Shown piece after piece: positions 49,938 to 57,720 of a stretch of 64,000 nucleotides of DNA. A program made the position numbers and the translations under genes. Source of the stretch: Lachnospiraceae bacterium KGMB03038 (GTDB taxonomy: Bacteria > Bacillota > Clostridia > Lachnospirales > Lachnospiraceae); assembly GCA_007361935.1 (NCBI GenBank), contig CP041667.1, positions 558,001 through 622,000 on the forward strand, read 5' to 3'. Positions within the stretch are counted from its first letter, which is position 1, and each line of letters begins with the position of its first letter. Below the pieces are notes generated by a model. It saw nothing but the letters and a program-made list of their open reading frames with translations. It was not told where the DNA came from and did no database searches.

Positions 49938-50246
49938 ATGGAAAACTACATAAGCCGGCAGGAACATGATGAGTTCGTAAAGCGCATGCAGGACGAGCAC
50001 AAGCGGATCCACTATAGGATCACGGACACGGAAAAAAAGGTGGATAAGATCTATGATCTGACATCTTCCGTGGAGCGCCTGGCCACGTCTATCGAGTCGA
50101 TGGCCAAGGAGCAGAAAGAGCAGGGCGAGCGGCTGGAAGAGCTGGAGGCGCGCGACGGGGAAACCTGGCGGAAAGTAAAATGGTACATTTTAACGCTGGC
50201 CATCGGAGCGGTGGCCGGAGCAGTGTTTACAATGATCGGTTTTTAA
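49938..50246 (+). CDS. XhlA-like lysis accessory protein
   Basis: The 102-residue protein has a coiled coil (~25-75) and one C-terminal membrane helix (WYILTLAIGAVAGAVFTMIG), the layout of hemolysin XhlA proteins that act with holins. It precedes the holin gene. Confidence 0.78.
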   Translation: MENYISRQEHDEFVKRMQDEHKRIHYRITDTEKKVDKIYDLTSSVERLATSIESMAKEQKEQGERLEELEARDGETWRKVKWYILTLAIGAVAGAVFTMIGF

Positions 50247-50262
50247 AAAAGGAGGTACTATT

Positions 50263-50496
50263 ATGTTTGATTGGAGCACAAGGATCAAAAACAAAATGTT
50301 TTGGCTGGCCATTATCCCGGCGGTTCTGCTGGTGATCCAGACGGTGGCTGCAGTATTCGGGTACACGCTGGATCTGGGCGACCTTGGAAATAAACTGCTT
50401 GATGTGGTCAATGCGGTCTTTTCCGTGCTGGTGATCGCCGGGATCGTGGTAGACCCATCCACGCCTGGTGTTGGGGATAGTAATGCGGATAAATAA
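50263..50496 (+). CDS. phi LC3-family holin
   Basis: The 77-residue protein has two membrane helices (~12-32, ~45-65) and the family start FDWSTRIKNKMFWLAIIPAV and the ending VVDPSTPGVGDS. It permeabilises the membrane at lysis. AAAGGAGG precedes it. Confidence 0.88.
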   Translation: MFDWSTRIKNKMFWLAIIPAVLLVIQTVAAVFGYTLDLGDLGNKLLDVVNAVFSVLVIAGIVVDPSTPGVGDSNADK

Positions 50497-50569
50497 TACT
50501 TAGCAGGGGGCGGGAGACTGCCCCTTTTTTTGTTTTGCGCCGGCGCAAGCCGGGGAAAGGAGAAGAGAT

Positions 50570-51619
50570 ATGGCGATAATGATCGGACACGCAAGCATAA
50601 GCGAAAAAGGGACCATCGAGGGGGCGAAAGGCGACAGCACCGGGAAAGAGGTCTGCACCAGGGCCTGGTACAGCAAGCCCTGGGGCTACATGGCAATACA
50701 CCCAGATCCGGACGTCCGGGAGCGGCACGCCAAGGCGGTAGAGGCGGCCTGTGCGAACAATGCGATCGGGTACGGTCAGTCTGACAGGAATACCCTGAAC
50801 GCCCAAGCGAAGAAGGTGGATTATGATTTATCCAGGATCAAAACGAAGTGTAACTGTGACTGCTCATCATTGCAAAACGTAGCTGCGGTGGCCGCCGGAG
50901 CGCAGGGAGTGACATACGGCAGCAATGGATGGACCACATCCTCCATGCGGGCAGCATTGGAAAAAGCCGGTTATAAGATCATCACGGCCAGCGCATACCT
51001 GAAGAGCTCTGCCTATTGCGTACGCGGGGCGATCTATGTCAAGGCCGGCTCTCACACGGTCTGCGGACTGAGTAACGGATCAAAGGCCAGCCAGACGCTG
51101 AAAAAGGCTGGGGCCTCCGGAAGCACCGCATCCGGTGCGGACGAGGCTCGGATCCTGAAGCGGGGGATGACCGGGGAGGATGTTAAGGACATGCAGCGGG
51201 ATCTGATCGCGGCGGGGTATAGCTGCGGACCGGATGGGGCAGACGGAGATTTCGGCGCCAATACCGAGGCGGCGCTGAAGGAATTCCAGGCGGATCATGG
51301 CCTGGAGGTAGACGGCCAGTACGGGCCGCTCAGTAAGGCCAAGTTGGAGGGGGCCGGCGGGAGCACAGGCGGCAAGGCGGAAGCGGCAAAAAGTTTTGAC
51401 AAGTCTCTGGCCGGGACATACACAGTAAATACTAAGACAGATCCGCTCACGCTGAGAGCTGGAGCTGGGACAAGCAAAAAGAGACTGACCAGTATGCCCA
51501 AGGGCGCAAGGGTACAGTGCTATGGTTATTATACTGATACTTCGTCCGGCCGGTGGCTATATGTGGTGTATGATGGAGTAACAGGATTTGCCTCCGGCGA
51601 GTACCTCAAAAAGCAGTAA
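50570..51619 (+). CDS. endolysin: peptidase domain, peptidoglycan-binding domain, SH3
   Basis: The 349-residue protein has an N-terminal cysteine-peptidase-like domain (TRAWYSKPWGYMAIHPDP, with the likely nucleophile Cys in CNCDCSSL at ~105 and His in AGSHTVCG at ~162). A PG_binding_1 domain follows (LKRGMTGEDVKDMQRDLIAA, then DGDFGANTEAALKEFQ, ~188-240), then an SH3b domain (LTLRAGAGTSKKRLTSMPKG onward). It degrades the cell wall at lysis. Bond specificity is not readable. Confidence 0.85.
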   Translation: MAIMIGHASISEKGTIEGAKGDSTGKEVCTRAWYSKPWGYMAIHPDPDVRERHAKAVEAACANNAIGYGQSDRNTLNAQAKKVDYDLSRIKTKCNCDCSSLQNVAAVAAGAQGVTYGSNGWTTSSMRAALEKAGYKIITASAYLKSSAYCVRGAIYVKAGSHTVCGLSNGSKASQTLKKAGASGSTASGADEARILKRGMTGEDVKDMQRDLIAAGYSCGPDGADGDFGANTEAALKEFQADHGLEVDGQYGPLSKAKLEGAGGSTGGKAEAAKSFDKSLAGTYTVNTKTDPLTLRAGAGTSKKRLTSMPKGARVQCYGYYTDTSSGRWLYVVYDGVTGFASGEYLKKQ

Positions 51620-51625
51620 AAAATA

Positions 51626-51653
51626 ACCCCGGAGTTACGGCTCCGGGGTGTTT
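51626..51653 (+). terminator. terminator at the end of the late operon
   Basis: ACCCCGGAG pairs with CTCCGGGGT around TTACGG, followed by GTTTTA. It also sits at the stop of the convergent recombinase gene. Confidence 0.88.
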
Positions 51654-52498
51654 TAGGCCTCTGGAAGGATGTATATTTTTCCTTTTCGATTACGGCCCAT
51701 AATTTTCCCTTGCCTCTTAATGAGTCTCTGAACCCTGTTGAATTGTTGGATAGTTATGATCCGGGGGTGAATTCCCTTATACAGTTCTCCGTGGAATAGG
51801 TTCCAGCCCGCATAGATAGGGCGGGTCAGTATCTTTTCGATGTGCCAGGCAGTCAGATATCCACCGCGTTTTCCACGTATGTCGAGCTGGTCGCAGATGT
51901 GCTCAAGTTCGATAAGGCTTTTCCTCGCTTCATAAGAATCGTATAGATAGCGGACTACTTTGGCTTCTGCGGCATTGATCTTGAGTGAATCCTTACTGTC
52001 CAGATCATAGCCAAGAATATAGCTGCAGGTCCGTTTTCCCTGTTTGGCGCGCTCTGCCATAGCGAGAATGACATTTTCGGCTATGACCTCACGCTCAAAC
52101 TGCGCGACTGTCCCAAGCATGGATCGGATCATCCTTCCGGCCGGTGTCGTGCTGTCGAAAGCCTCAGAATAGCTGATCAGGGATACCCCTTTCTTATCGA
52201 GCAGATCACACGTGGCTGTAAGATCAGCAAGGTTGCGGGAAAATCGAGTGAGCTTCCAGACCAAGATTCCGTCAAACTTTCCAGCCATTGCGTCATTGAT
52301 CAGAGATATCATTCCGGGCCGGTGGCAGATATCCTTGGCGCTTATGCCTTCATCCCGATAGATGTCATAGATCATATAATTTTTTGCCTTGCAGTAATCT
52401 GTGAGCAGCCGTTCTTGCGCGGCGAGAGAGTGCCCATCCATGGCCTGTTCGATTGTGCTCACTCGTATGTAGAGGGCTAATATTTTCAGATACTTCAT
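51653..52498 (-). CDS. serine recombinase (resolvase plus Recombinase domain), candidate fiber invertase
   Basis: The 281-residue protein has a resolvase domain with catalytic Ser in YIRVSTIEQAMDGHSLAAQE (~10-29), GISAKDICHRPGM, KLTRFSRNLADL and GRMIRSMLGTVAQFEREVIA (~120-139). A Recombinase-type DNA-binding domain follows (GYDLDSKDSLKINAAEAKVV, then GGYLTAWHIEKILTRPIYAG). It is longer than Hin/Gin invertases (~190) and shorter than large integrases (450+). Since the prophage integrates with a tyrosine integrase, DNA inversion is a reasonable role. ATG 52498 is preferred to GTG 52507. Confidence 0.85.
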   Translation of the reverse strand: MKYLKILALYIRVSTIEQAMDGHSLAAQERLLTDYCKAKNYMIYDIYRDEGISAKDICHRPGMISLINDAMAGKFDGILVWKLTRFSRNLADLTATCDLLDKKGVSLISYSEAFDSTTPAGRMIRSMLGTVAQFEREVIAENVILAMAERAKQGKRTCSYILGYDLDSKDSLKINAAEAKVVRYLYDSYEARKSLIELEHICDQLDIRGKRGGYLTAWHIEKILTRPIYAGWNLFHGELYKGIHPRIITIQQFNRVQRLIKRQGKIMGRNRKGKIYILPEA

Positions 52499-52584
52499 GG
52501 GCGTCACCTACTTTCTTCTGTCCTCTGCATTTTCCGGGCTTGGAACCGGCTTCGGCTGCATTACAGCGCCGGATCGTGTCCGGC

Positions 52585-52731
52585 TTAATCGTCATAACAT
52601 TCAATGTTTACGATTTTCCTGTTTCCTTTTCTTTTTCTGAATATTTCAATCGCCTTTTCTTTGTTCTCGGCCTTTATGTATAGCTCTGTTATAACAACAT
52701 TGAACCAATACACAAACCTATATGTCTTCAT
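52585..52731 (-). CDS. 48-residue small basic protein
   Basis: The frame begins MKTYRFVYWFNVVITELYIK and ends in an acidic CYDD after a basic RKRKGNRK segment. GAGAAAGGAAAAGAT precedes the ATG. It lies in the leftward unit with the recombinase. Function unknown. Confidence 0.65.
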   Translation of the reverse strand: MKTYRFVYWFNVVITELYIKAENKEKAIEIFRKRKGNRKIVNIECYDD

Positions 52732-52776
52732 ATCTTTTCCTTTCTCCCGGCTTTACCCGGCCGGGGCGGGATGAAT

Positions 52777-52941
52777 CTAACAGAGTGTAGATAACTCAAA
52801 CACTTCTTTTACGGTTACCGTTTTAGGTGCGGCGAGCCTGAGAGCATTCTGGGCAAACACCTTTTTACTTTTAATCTGTCCTAAGTGCGGATATGCTTCA
52901 ACGTATTTTCTTCTGATTTCCTGGTATCTGTTTTCTTTCAT
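52777..52941 (-). CDS. 54-residue hypothetical protein of the leftward unit
   Basis: It begins MKENRYQEIRRKYVEAYPHL and has a basic middle (KSKKVFAQNALRLAAPK). ACGGAGGAAAACGAA supports ATG at 52941. It is the first gene of the leftward recombinase operon, with an operator-like repeat just upstream. Function unknown. Confidence 0.6.
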   Translation of the reverse strand: MKENRYQEIRRKYVEAYPHLGQIKSKKVFAQNALRLAAPKTVTVKEVFELSTLC

Positions 52942-52974
52942 TTCGTTTTCCTCCGTTCCTTTGATGATTATATG

Positions 52975-53389
52975 ATACACCTAAAATAATGTATTTTCAA
53001 TTAGCAAATACACCGAAAATAAAGCAACAAAATATAGGGCTAATTGTGCATTATTTATAATGTAAATAATCTTGAAAATGATTTATTAATAATGTATAAT
53101 AGTAAATAATAGAATGGAGGTATTGGAATGTTTGTCTATAAATTTGACGTGCTGGAAGCACTTAAAGAAAGTGGATATAATACGACAAAGTTGCGTAAAG
53201 ATAAGTTGTTGGGAGAAAATGCGATCCAATCTTTACGCCGTGGAGAAATGGTCGGGATTATTGCGCTTGAAAAGATTTGCAGATTATTAGATATGCAACC
53301 CGGAAACATTATAAAATATGTAGAAAACGATGATGAAAAACATTAAAAATAATGTAAAAATCTATTGACAATACACTGAAAATAATGTA
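52975..53389. promoter_or_regulatory. three ATACACC-GAAAATAATGTA-type operator repeats
   Basis: Nineteen-bp copies lie at 52975-52993, 53008-53026 and 53371-53389. The last sits in the spacer of a TTGACA-N17-TAATAT promoter (53365-53370, 53388-53393). They flank the helix-turn-helix gene at 53128-53346, the likely binder. Confidence 0.65.
53128..53346 (+). CDS. small XRE-type helix-turn-helix regulator
   Basis: The 72-residue protein has the compact HTH_26 pattern: VLEALKESGYNTTKLRKDKL, GENAIQSLRRGEMV, ALEKICRLLDMQPGNIIKYV. AATGGAGG precedes the ATG. It sits between operator repeats and divergent to the recombinase operon, so it may control it and itself. Confidence 0.82.
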   Translation: MFVYKFDVLEALKESGYNTTKLRKDKLLGENAIQSLRRGEMVGIIALEKICRLLDMQPGNIIKYVENDDEKH

Positions 53390-53393
53390 ATAT
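53365..53393 (+). promoter_or_regulatory. promoter of the right-end small gene
   Basis: TTGACA (53365-53370), 17 bases, TAATAT (53388-53393), with an operator repeat in the spacer. It drives the 47-residue gene. Confidence 0.75.
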
Positions 53394-53448
53394 ATAATTG
53401 TCCAAAGGGAACAGAGGACAATAACCCGGAAGGGAGAAAGGAGAAAAA

Positions 53449-53592
53449 ATGGAAGCTATGAACATGAGCGAGACGGCGAGACTGATAATCGGGCTCCGGG
53501 CTGCCGGATGGGACGAAAAATCAATTAACGATTTTATTCTCTACATCGAGACCGGCGAAGATCAGTACAAGCCAAAAGAAAAGGCTGACTAA
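53449..53592 (+). CDS. 47-residue hypothetical protein
   Basis: The frame begins MEAMNMSETARLIIGLRAAG and ends acidic/basic (DQYKPKEKAD). GAAAGGAG precedes it. It is preceded by an operator-controlled promoter and followed by a GC hairpin. Function unknown. Confidence 0.65.
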   Translation: MEAMNMSETARLIIGLRAAGWDEKSINDFILYIETGEDQYKPKEKAD

Positions 53593-53615
53593 ACAGCCAG
53601 CCAAAACACACAAAA

Positions 53616-53640
53616 GGGGCGGACGATAACCGCCCCGCAT
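53616..53640. terminator. GC hairpin at the right end
   Basis: GGGGCGG pairs with CCGCCCC. T-tracts are weak on both strands (TTTTG on the minus strand). Confidence 0.45.
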
Positions 53641-53701
53641 AAAAATAATACCATAAAAGCGATAATAAATCAAACAGGGGTTGAATCCTCTGTTTTTTGG
53701 A

Positions 53702-53758
53702 TTAAATTAAATCTATGTCCTCTGGGTCTGCCAAAAGTCCTTGTAATTTGTCATTTAG
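53702..53758 (-). pseudogene. third LNDKL site with a short in-phase tail
   Basis: AATTTGTCATTTAG (53745-53758) repeats 14 bases of crossover site 2, or 15 counting one flank. Read leftward it continues LNDKLQGLLADPEDIDLI and a stop, in the same codon phase as the fiber. It is also the end of a 40-codon ATG frame from 53824 without a good RBS. It may be a third silent fiber end or a chance match. Confidence 0.4.
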
Positions 53759-53817
53759 TTTCTTCCTATATAATAGGTTGACAGTTTGCGAAAACGGAAA
53801 TATCATATAAAAAAGAA

Positions 53818-53834
53818 GTTCCATTATTGTTCCA
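53818..53834 (+). repeat. two GTTCCA repeats near attR (candidate integrase arm sites)
   Basis: GTTCCAT at 53818-53824 and TGTTCCAT at 53828-53835 match the four copies next to attL. Confidence 0.55.
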
Positions 53835-53884
53835 TAATTTTTGGGGAAACCCTCTAGTTATAAGGTTTTATGCGGTGCTGAATC

Positions 53885-53936
53885 CTTGACTTTTAATCAA
53901 GTTGTCCGGGGTTCGAATCCCCGCACGCTCATGGAA
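53885..53936 (+). repeat. attR, with the 3' fragment of the original tRNA-Lys gene
   Basis: It is identical to 13689-13740. Only the anticodon arm to acceptor 3' strand is present, so it is not a functional tRNA gene. Confidence 0.95.
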
Positions 53937-53937
53937 A

Positions 53938-53979
53938 ACAGCGGAAATTCAAGTGAAGAAAGAATTTCCGCTGTTTTTT
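53938..53979 (+). terminator. original host terminator of the tRNA operon
   Basis: ACAGCGGAAATTC pairs with GAATTTCCGCTGT (13 bp), followed by TTTTTT. The stem resembles the phage-supplied terminator at 13749-13788. Confidence 0.88.
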
Positions 53980-54036
53980 GCTTTTCCTTTTTGAATTTAT
54001 TAATTTTCGAAGGGCTGACGCATGTGGGGAAATGCG

Positions 54037-54405
54037 CTAGTCCTTTTTTTCATGTAATTTAAGCGCGATTTTCTCAAGAGTCTCCCAGTCTTTTTCGTTC
54101 AATTCAGAAAGCATTTTTACGAATCTTTTTTTAAAAGAGTCATCAACACTTTTCAGTACAGAACCCGCCCAACTCATTAATTTGGCTTCCTTATCCATTT
54201 CTATAAACATTTCTCCTTCTCCGGTACGGAGCCATATTTCGTTGACATTAAATGCTTTGCATATGGATGAGATGACAGCGTCCAGCGGAGTACGGGCGCC
54301 GGATTCATAACCGGCGACAGAACCTTGTTTTACGCCTATGCGTTCGCCGAATTCTGTCTGGTTTAAGTTGAGTTCTTTGCGAAGCTTTTTTATTCGGTCT
54401 TTCAA
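54037..54405 (-). CDS. XRE-family transcriptional regulator (host side)
   Basis: The ~122-residue protein has an N-terminal HTH (LNQTEFGERIGVKQGSVAGY, then ESGARTPLDAV) and a charged helical C-terminus. TTG at 54405 is chosen because GAGAGGTG lies 6 bases upstream; ATG 54441 is upstream of that site. It is divergent from a small-protein gene across a 19-bp palindrome, which suggests autoregulation. Confidence 0.75.
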   Translation of the reverse strand: MKDRIKKLRKELNLNQTEFGERIGVKQGSVAGYESGARTPLDAVISSICKAFNVNEIWLRTGEGEMFIEMDKEAKLMSWAGSVLKSVDDSFKKRFVKMLSELNEKDWETLEKIALKLHEKKD

Positions 54406-54445
54406 GATCAGCACCTCTCTTTCTGAAAATGAGTGTAGCATATAA

Positions 54446-54510
54446 AATATTGCGATGCAATATTAACAAATGTAAAACTATTGACAGAAATATCGTAGAT
54501 ATAATATAAT
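54446..54510. promoter_or_regulatory. 19-bp palindrome and divergent promoter
   Basis: AATATTGC-GAT-GCAATATT (54446-54464) is a perfect palindrome, with a half-copy at ~54508-54515. TTGACA (54481-54486), 18 bases, TATAAT (54505-54510) reads rightward. Confidence 0.7.
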
Positions 54511-54546
54511 ATTGCAAAGATATAAACTGACTGGAGGTGAGAGAAA

Positions 54547-54708
54547 TTGATAAAAGATAGTGAAAAGAAAATTCTTGAAAAATTTGAAAAGATAATTCCA
54601 GATATGACTGATTTAGAAAGGGAAAAATTATTAAATTTTGGTGAACGGATCCTTCATAAAGAGTCAGAACAGAAAAAGGAAAACGCTGACGAAAAAAAGG
54701 TGGTATAA
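54547..54708 (+). CDS. 53-residue charged protein divergent from the XRE gene
   Basis: TTG start after GGAGGTGAGAGAAA. The frame begins (M)IKDSEKKILEKFEKIIPDMT with a Lys/Glu-rich tail. It may be a partner of the regulator. Function unknown. Confidence 0.6.
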   Translation: MIKDSEKKILEKFEKIIPDMTDLEREKLLNFGERILHKESEQKKENADEKKVV

Positions 54709-54717
54709 AAATAGAAA

Positions 54718-54753
54718 ATGCAGCGACAAATTCAAAAGATCTGTTGCTGCATT
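54718..54753. terminator. inverted repeat between small gene and LysR gene
   Basis: AATGCAGCGACA pairs with TGTTGCTGCATT (one G-T). It probably ends one or both converging transcripts; T-tracts are poor. Confidence 0.5.
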
Positions 54754-54790
54754 GATAAATTGTTTACAAAGCTTAAAACGAAAGGAAATG

Positions 54791-55675
54791 CTAAGAGCTT
54801 ATCAGGTGGTCAAGACTCCATTTTTTTACGTGTGTAATGAATTGTCTTACGATAGGAGAAAGCGTGTAATTTTCCTTATATGAAATGCTTATTTTTCTGC
54901 GGAAACTGGTATTAATTGGACGATGCTGCACTTGGAAAGGGAGACGTTTGAAAAATAGTTCCGGACATACGCTGATTCCCAGATTGCTTTCTACCATAGC
55001 GATAGTGGCATAGTCATCAACCACATGATACTGTATATCCAATTTTATATTACGTTCTTCGAAAAAGCGCCTGATGATAGGGTCCTTTCCTTCGTTTACC
55101 AGAATAAATGGATATTCAGCCAAATCAGAGGGATATATAGTATCCAGAGCGCCTAAAGGGTGTTCGTTGGGATAGATGGCGAACAGCCGGTCTTCAAATA
55201 TAAGGATATTCTGGATCCCGCGAGTAGAGGGAGTGATTGTAAATCCGCAGTCTATGGTTCCTTGTAAAATAGAATCTGCAATTTGAGCATAATTTTCGTG
55301 CAGGATTTCAAATTGGATGTTTGGGTGTTCCTGCTTAAAAGAATTGATGATCTGAGGAAGCCAGTTAACCGCAATACTGGTGAAAGTGCCAATCCTTATC
55401 ACACCACATTCTAAATTATTGATTTCAGCCACTTTATTTTCGAATTCCCGGTAAGAATTCATAACATTTCTTATGTAGGGAAGCAGCATTTCTCCCTCAT
55501 GTGTTAATTCAACGCCAGAACGTCCACGCATTAGCATGCGAACGTTAAATTCATCTTCAAGAGATTGAATAGAATGAGAAATTGCGGATTGTGAATACCC
55601 TAGATTTTCAGCGGCTTTTGTTATTGTTCCGGAATCTGTCGCCACCAAGACGGTTTCAAATTTTTGTATATCCAA
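54791..55675 (-). CDS. LysR-family transcriptional regulator
   Basis: The 294-residue protein has an N-terminal winged HTH (TITKAAENLGYSQSAISHSI, ~17-36, then QSLEDEFNVRML) and a periplasmic-binding-like effector domain (GVIRIGTFTSIAVNWLPQII, ~90-109). It is divergent from the HAD-to-transporter cluster, so it probably controls it in response to a pathway metabolite. Confidence 0.9.
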   Translation of the reverse strand: MDIQKFETVLVATDSGTITKAAENLGYSQSAISHSIQSLEDEFNVRMLMRGRSGVELTHEGEMLLPYIRNVMNSYREFENKVAEINNLECGVIRIGTFTSIAVNWLPQIINSFKQEHPNIQFEILHENYAQIADSILQGTIDCGFTITPSTRGIQNILIFEDRLFAIYPNEHPLGALDTIYPSDLAEYPFILVNEGKDPIIRRFFEERNIKLDIQYHVVDDYATIAMVESNLGISVCPELFFKRLPFQVQHRPINTSFRRKISISYKENYTLSPIVRQFITHVKKWSLDHLISS

Positions 55676-55817
55676 TATGATACCTCCTTTTATCCATCGA
55701 AATTATTCATATTAACTATAAATATTATAAGCTTTATCAATGGAAAAATCTATAGTAAGATTAAGAAAAATCAGAAAATAAAAAATAATTCATAGAATAT
55801 TTGGGTTAATAGAAAAA
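55676..55817. promoter_or_regulatory. divergent LysR/HAD intergenic region
   Basis: The 142-base, very AT-rich region should hold both promoters and LysR sites. ATTCATATTAACTATAAATAT (~55704-55724) contains interrupted dyads, but no box could be assigned. Confidence 0.35.
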
Positions 55818-56510
55818 ATGATAAAGGCGATTTCGTTTGATTTAGACCATACTCTATACAATAGAGAGGCGACTTGGGAAAAACTTCTTCCAGAATTTGT
55901 GAATAGATTTGATAGAGACTTATGTAAGAAATGGTCAAGGAAGCAAATATTGGCTGCTCTTCAAATGAGTGATAGAAAAGCAACTTATAACGAGACGAGC
56001 TGGAAAGGAATGTACTTAGAACTGAAAAATAGTGGGGTCCTGAAAAATACGGTACGGTATGAGGAGTTTTATGATTTTATTTACCTCCTTTTTTCTCCGT
56101 ATATCGTGCCGTACCCGGACACCTACTCGACACTTCTCTGGTGTAGGGAAAATGGATATCATCCATCCATTATTACAAATGGGCATGTACCGCTTCAGCG
56201 AAAAAAGATAGAGTGCATGAAATTAAATGGTTTTGTTGAAGAGTGTTTGATTTGTGATTTGGATAGAGGAGCGGGATGTAAGCCTGAGAAAGCCCCCTTT
56301 TTAGAGATGGTACAAAAGATTGGAGTTAGACCGGAAGAAATGCTATACGTAGGGGACAATCCGATCAATGATATCAGCGGGGCAAGAGGAGCTGGAATGA
56401 AGACGGCCTGGCTGAATGTTATGGATAACTGGGTGCCTTTTGTGGCGCCGGCAGATTACGAAATTAGTTCATTGTGGGAGCTGCAGCGTATTTTGAAACA
56501 CAGTGACTAG
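55818..56510 (+). CDS. HAD-superfamily hydrolase
   Basis: The 230-residue protein has the HAD motif I DLDHTLYN (~9-16), motif II IITNGH (~118), motif III Lys in CKPEKAPF (~157) and motif IV MLYVGDNPINDI (~177-188). It is a phosphatase, possibly for a sugar phosphate of the cluster. It is the first gene of the rightward operon; the RBS is weak. Confidence 0.85.
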   Translation: MIKAISFDLDHTLYNREATWEKLLPEFVNRFDRDLCKKWSRKQILAALQMSDRKATYNETSWKGMYLELKNSGVLKNTVRYEEFYDFIYLLFSPYIVPYPDTYSTLLWCRENGYHPSIITNGHVPLQRKKIECMKLNGFVEECLICDLDRGAGCKPEKAPFLEMVQKIGVRPEEMLYVGDNPINDISGARGAGMKTAWLNVMDNWVPFVAPADYEISSLWELQRILKHSD

Positions 56511-56543
56511 TAAATAAAAACGAGAAGGAAATGAGGTGATATT

Positions 56544-56885
56544 TTGCCGTGTATTCAATTGTCTACAAATAAAACACTTTCTGAGCAGAAGCAAGAGATT
56601 CTGAAACAGGAATTTGGGAAAGCCATTGAGCAAATACCGGGGAAAACGGAAAAATGGCTGATGTGTATTTTTCGTTCAGAATGTGAAATATGGTTCCGTG
56701 GAGAAAAGGAAGACAGCGCATTTTTGGAAGTTGGGATTTATGGACAGCCTTCCAAAGAAAGCTGCGATGCTCTTACACAAGTTCTTATGGATGTTGTAAG
56801 CGCTGAGCTAGATGTGGAAAAAGACCATATTTATATCAAATATTCCATGACTCCATACTGGGGCTGGAACGGGAAAAATTTTTGA
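56544..56885 (+). CDS. MIF/phenylpyruvate tautomerase-like protein
   Basis: The 113-residue protein begins (M)PCIQLSTNKTLSEQKQEILK, so Pro2 would be the catalytic base after Met removal. It ends YIKYSMTPYWGWNGKNF, matching the MIF C-terminal SPDRVYINY-like and W-GWNG pattern. TTG start after GAGGTGATAT. It could isomerise an enol or keto intermediate. Confidence 0.82.
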   Translation: MPCIQLSTNKTLSEQKQEILKQEFGKAIEQIPGKTEKWLMCIFRSECEIWFRGEKEDSAFLEVGIYGQPSKESCDALTQVLMDVVSAELDVEKDHIYIKYSMTPYWGWNGKNF

Positions 56886-56902
56886 TGGCTGGAGGGAAAA
56901 AA

Positions 56903-57700
56903 GTGAAAAATTTGGAAAGATTTGGGAACTTATTTGATTTGTATGGCCATGTGGCAGTAGTAACGGGAGCAGCCCAGGGAAACGGACTTGCGATCGCGAA
57001 CGCATTATGCGATGCAGGTGCGACTGTTGTCGCAACGGATGTAAGATTCGAGAAAGACAAAGAAGAGGCAGAGAATCTTAGGGATGGCATTGATCGCATG
57101 ATTATGGATGTAACAAAAGAAGAGGAAGTTGACCGGACGTTTATGGCAGTTGCTGAAAAATATGGAAAGATTGATATTCTGTGCAATAATGCAGGGATTA
57201 TTTATAAAAATCCGGTAGATAAGCTGGAAATCGATCGGTTTTCTTCAGTGATCGATATTAATCTCATAGGAACCGTAATCTGTACAAAACACGTGGTTCC
57301 TTATATGAGAAAAGCCGGATGGGGAAGGATTGTTAATATTTCATCATCGCAAGCGTTCTTGACTTCTGAAACATATAGTGCGTATTCGGCATCTAAAGCA
57401 GCCATTTCTCATCTTACAAGAATATGGGGAAATGAGCTTGCGGCAGACAATATCTTGGTTAATGCATTGTGCCCATGCTACGTGATGACACCGATGATGG
57501 TTAATTCCATTGCCAGAAAAGCAGAAGAACTTGGAACAAATACTGACGGGGGCTATCAGTACTTTGCGGATATGATTCCCACGCATCGCCTGTTGGAGAC
57601 AAAAGAAATTGGAAACTGGGCGGCGGTGCTTTGCAGTGAACTTGGAATGGCGACTACTGGAAGCAACATCTCTATTACATGCGGACAAGTACAGCTGTAG
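56903..57700 (+). CDS. short-chain dehydrogenase/reductase
   Basis: The 265-residue NAD(P)-dependent oxidoreductase has TGAAQGNG (~23-30), NNAG (~94), Ser in NISSSQAF (~145) and YSASK (~158). GTG 56903 is chosen for GGAGGG at 7 bases; the frame opens at 56882. It probably oxidises a polyol or reduces a keto sugar for the adjacent kinase. Confidence 0.88.
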   Translation: MKNLERFGNLFDLYGHVAVVTGAAQGNGLAIANALCDAGATVVATDVRFEKDKEEAENLRDGIDRMIMDVTKEEEVDRTFMAVAEKYGKIDILCNNAGIIYKNPVDKLEIDRFSSVIDINLIGTVICTKHVVPYMRKAGWGRIVNISSSQAFLTSETYSAYSASKAAISHLTRIWGNELAADNILVNALCPCYVMTPMMVNSIARKAEELGTNTDGGYQYFADMIPTHRLLETKEIGNWAAVLCSELGMATTGSNISITCGQVQL

Positions 57701-57720
57701 AAGGAAAAGAGGTGGGTTTC

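Larger units (their letters stand above)
13689..53936. mobile_element. complete siphovirus-type prophage integrated in tRNA-Lys
   Basis: A perfect 52-bp direct repeat marks both ends and an integrase lies next to attL. All expected modules occur in order: integration, immunity, recombination/replication, packaging, head, tail, lysis. No gene in the structural block is visibly broken, so it could be inducible. The size of 40.2 kb and the Dit/Gp37/holin/endolysin layout suggest a long non-contractile tail; no sheath gene was seen. Confidence 0.95.

Noticed and set aside
53885..53931. A second tRNA-Lys gene
   Set aside because: Only the 3' part is present; there is no 5' acceptor strand or D-arm. 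It is attR.
13689..53936. Diversity-generating retroelement for the fiber
   Set aside because: No reverse transcriptase gene or template/variable repeat pair was seen. Fiber variation here rests on the inverted cassette.
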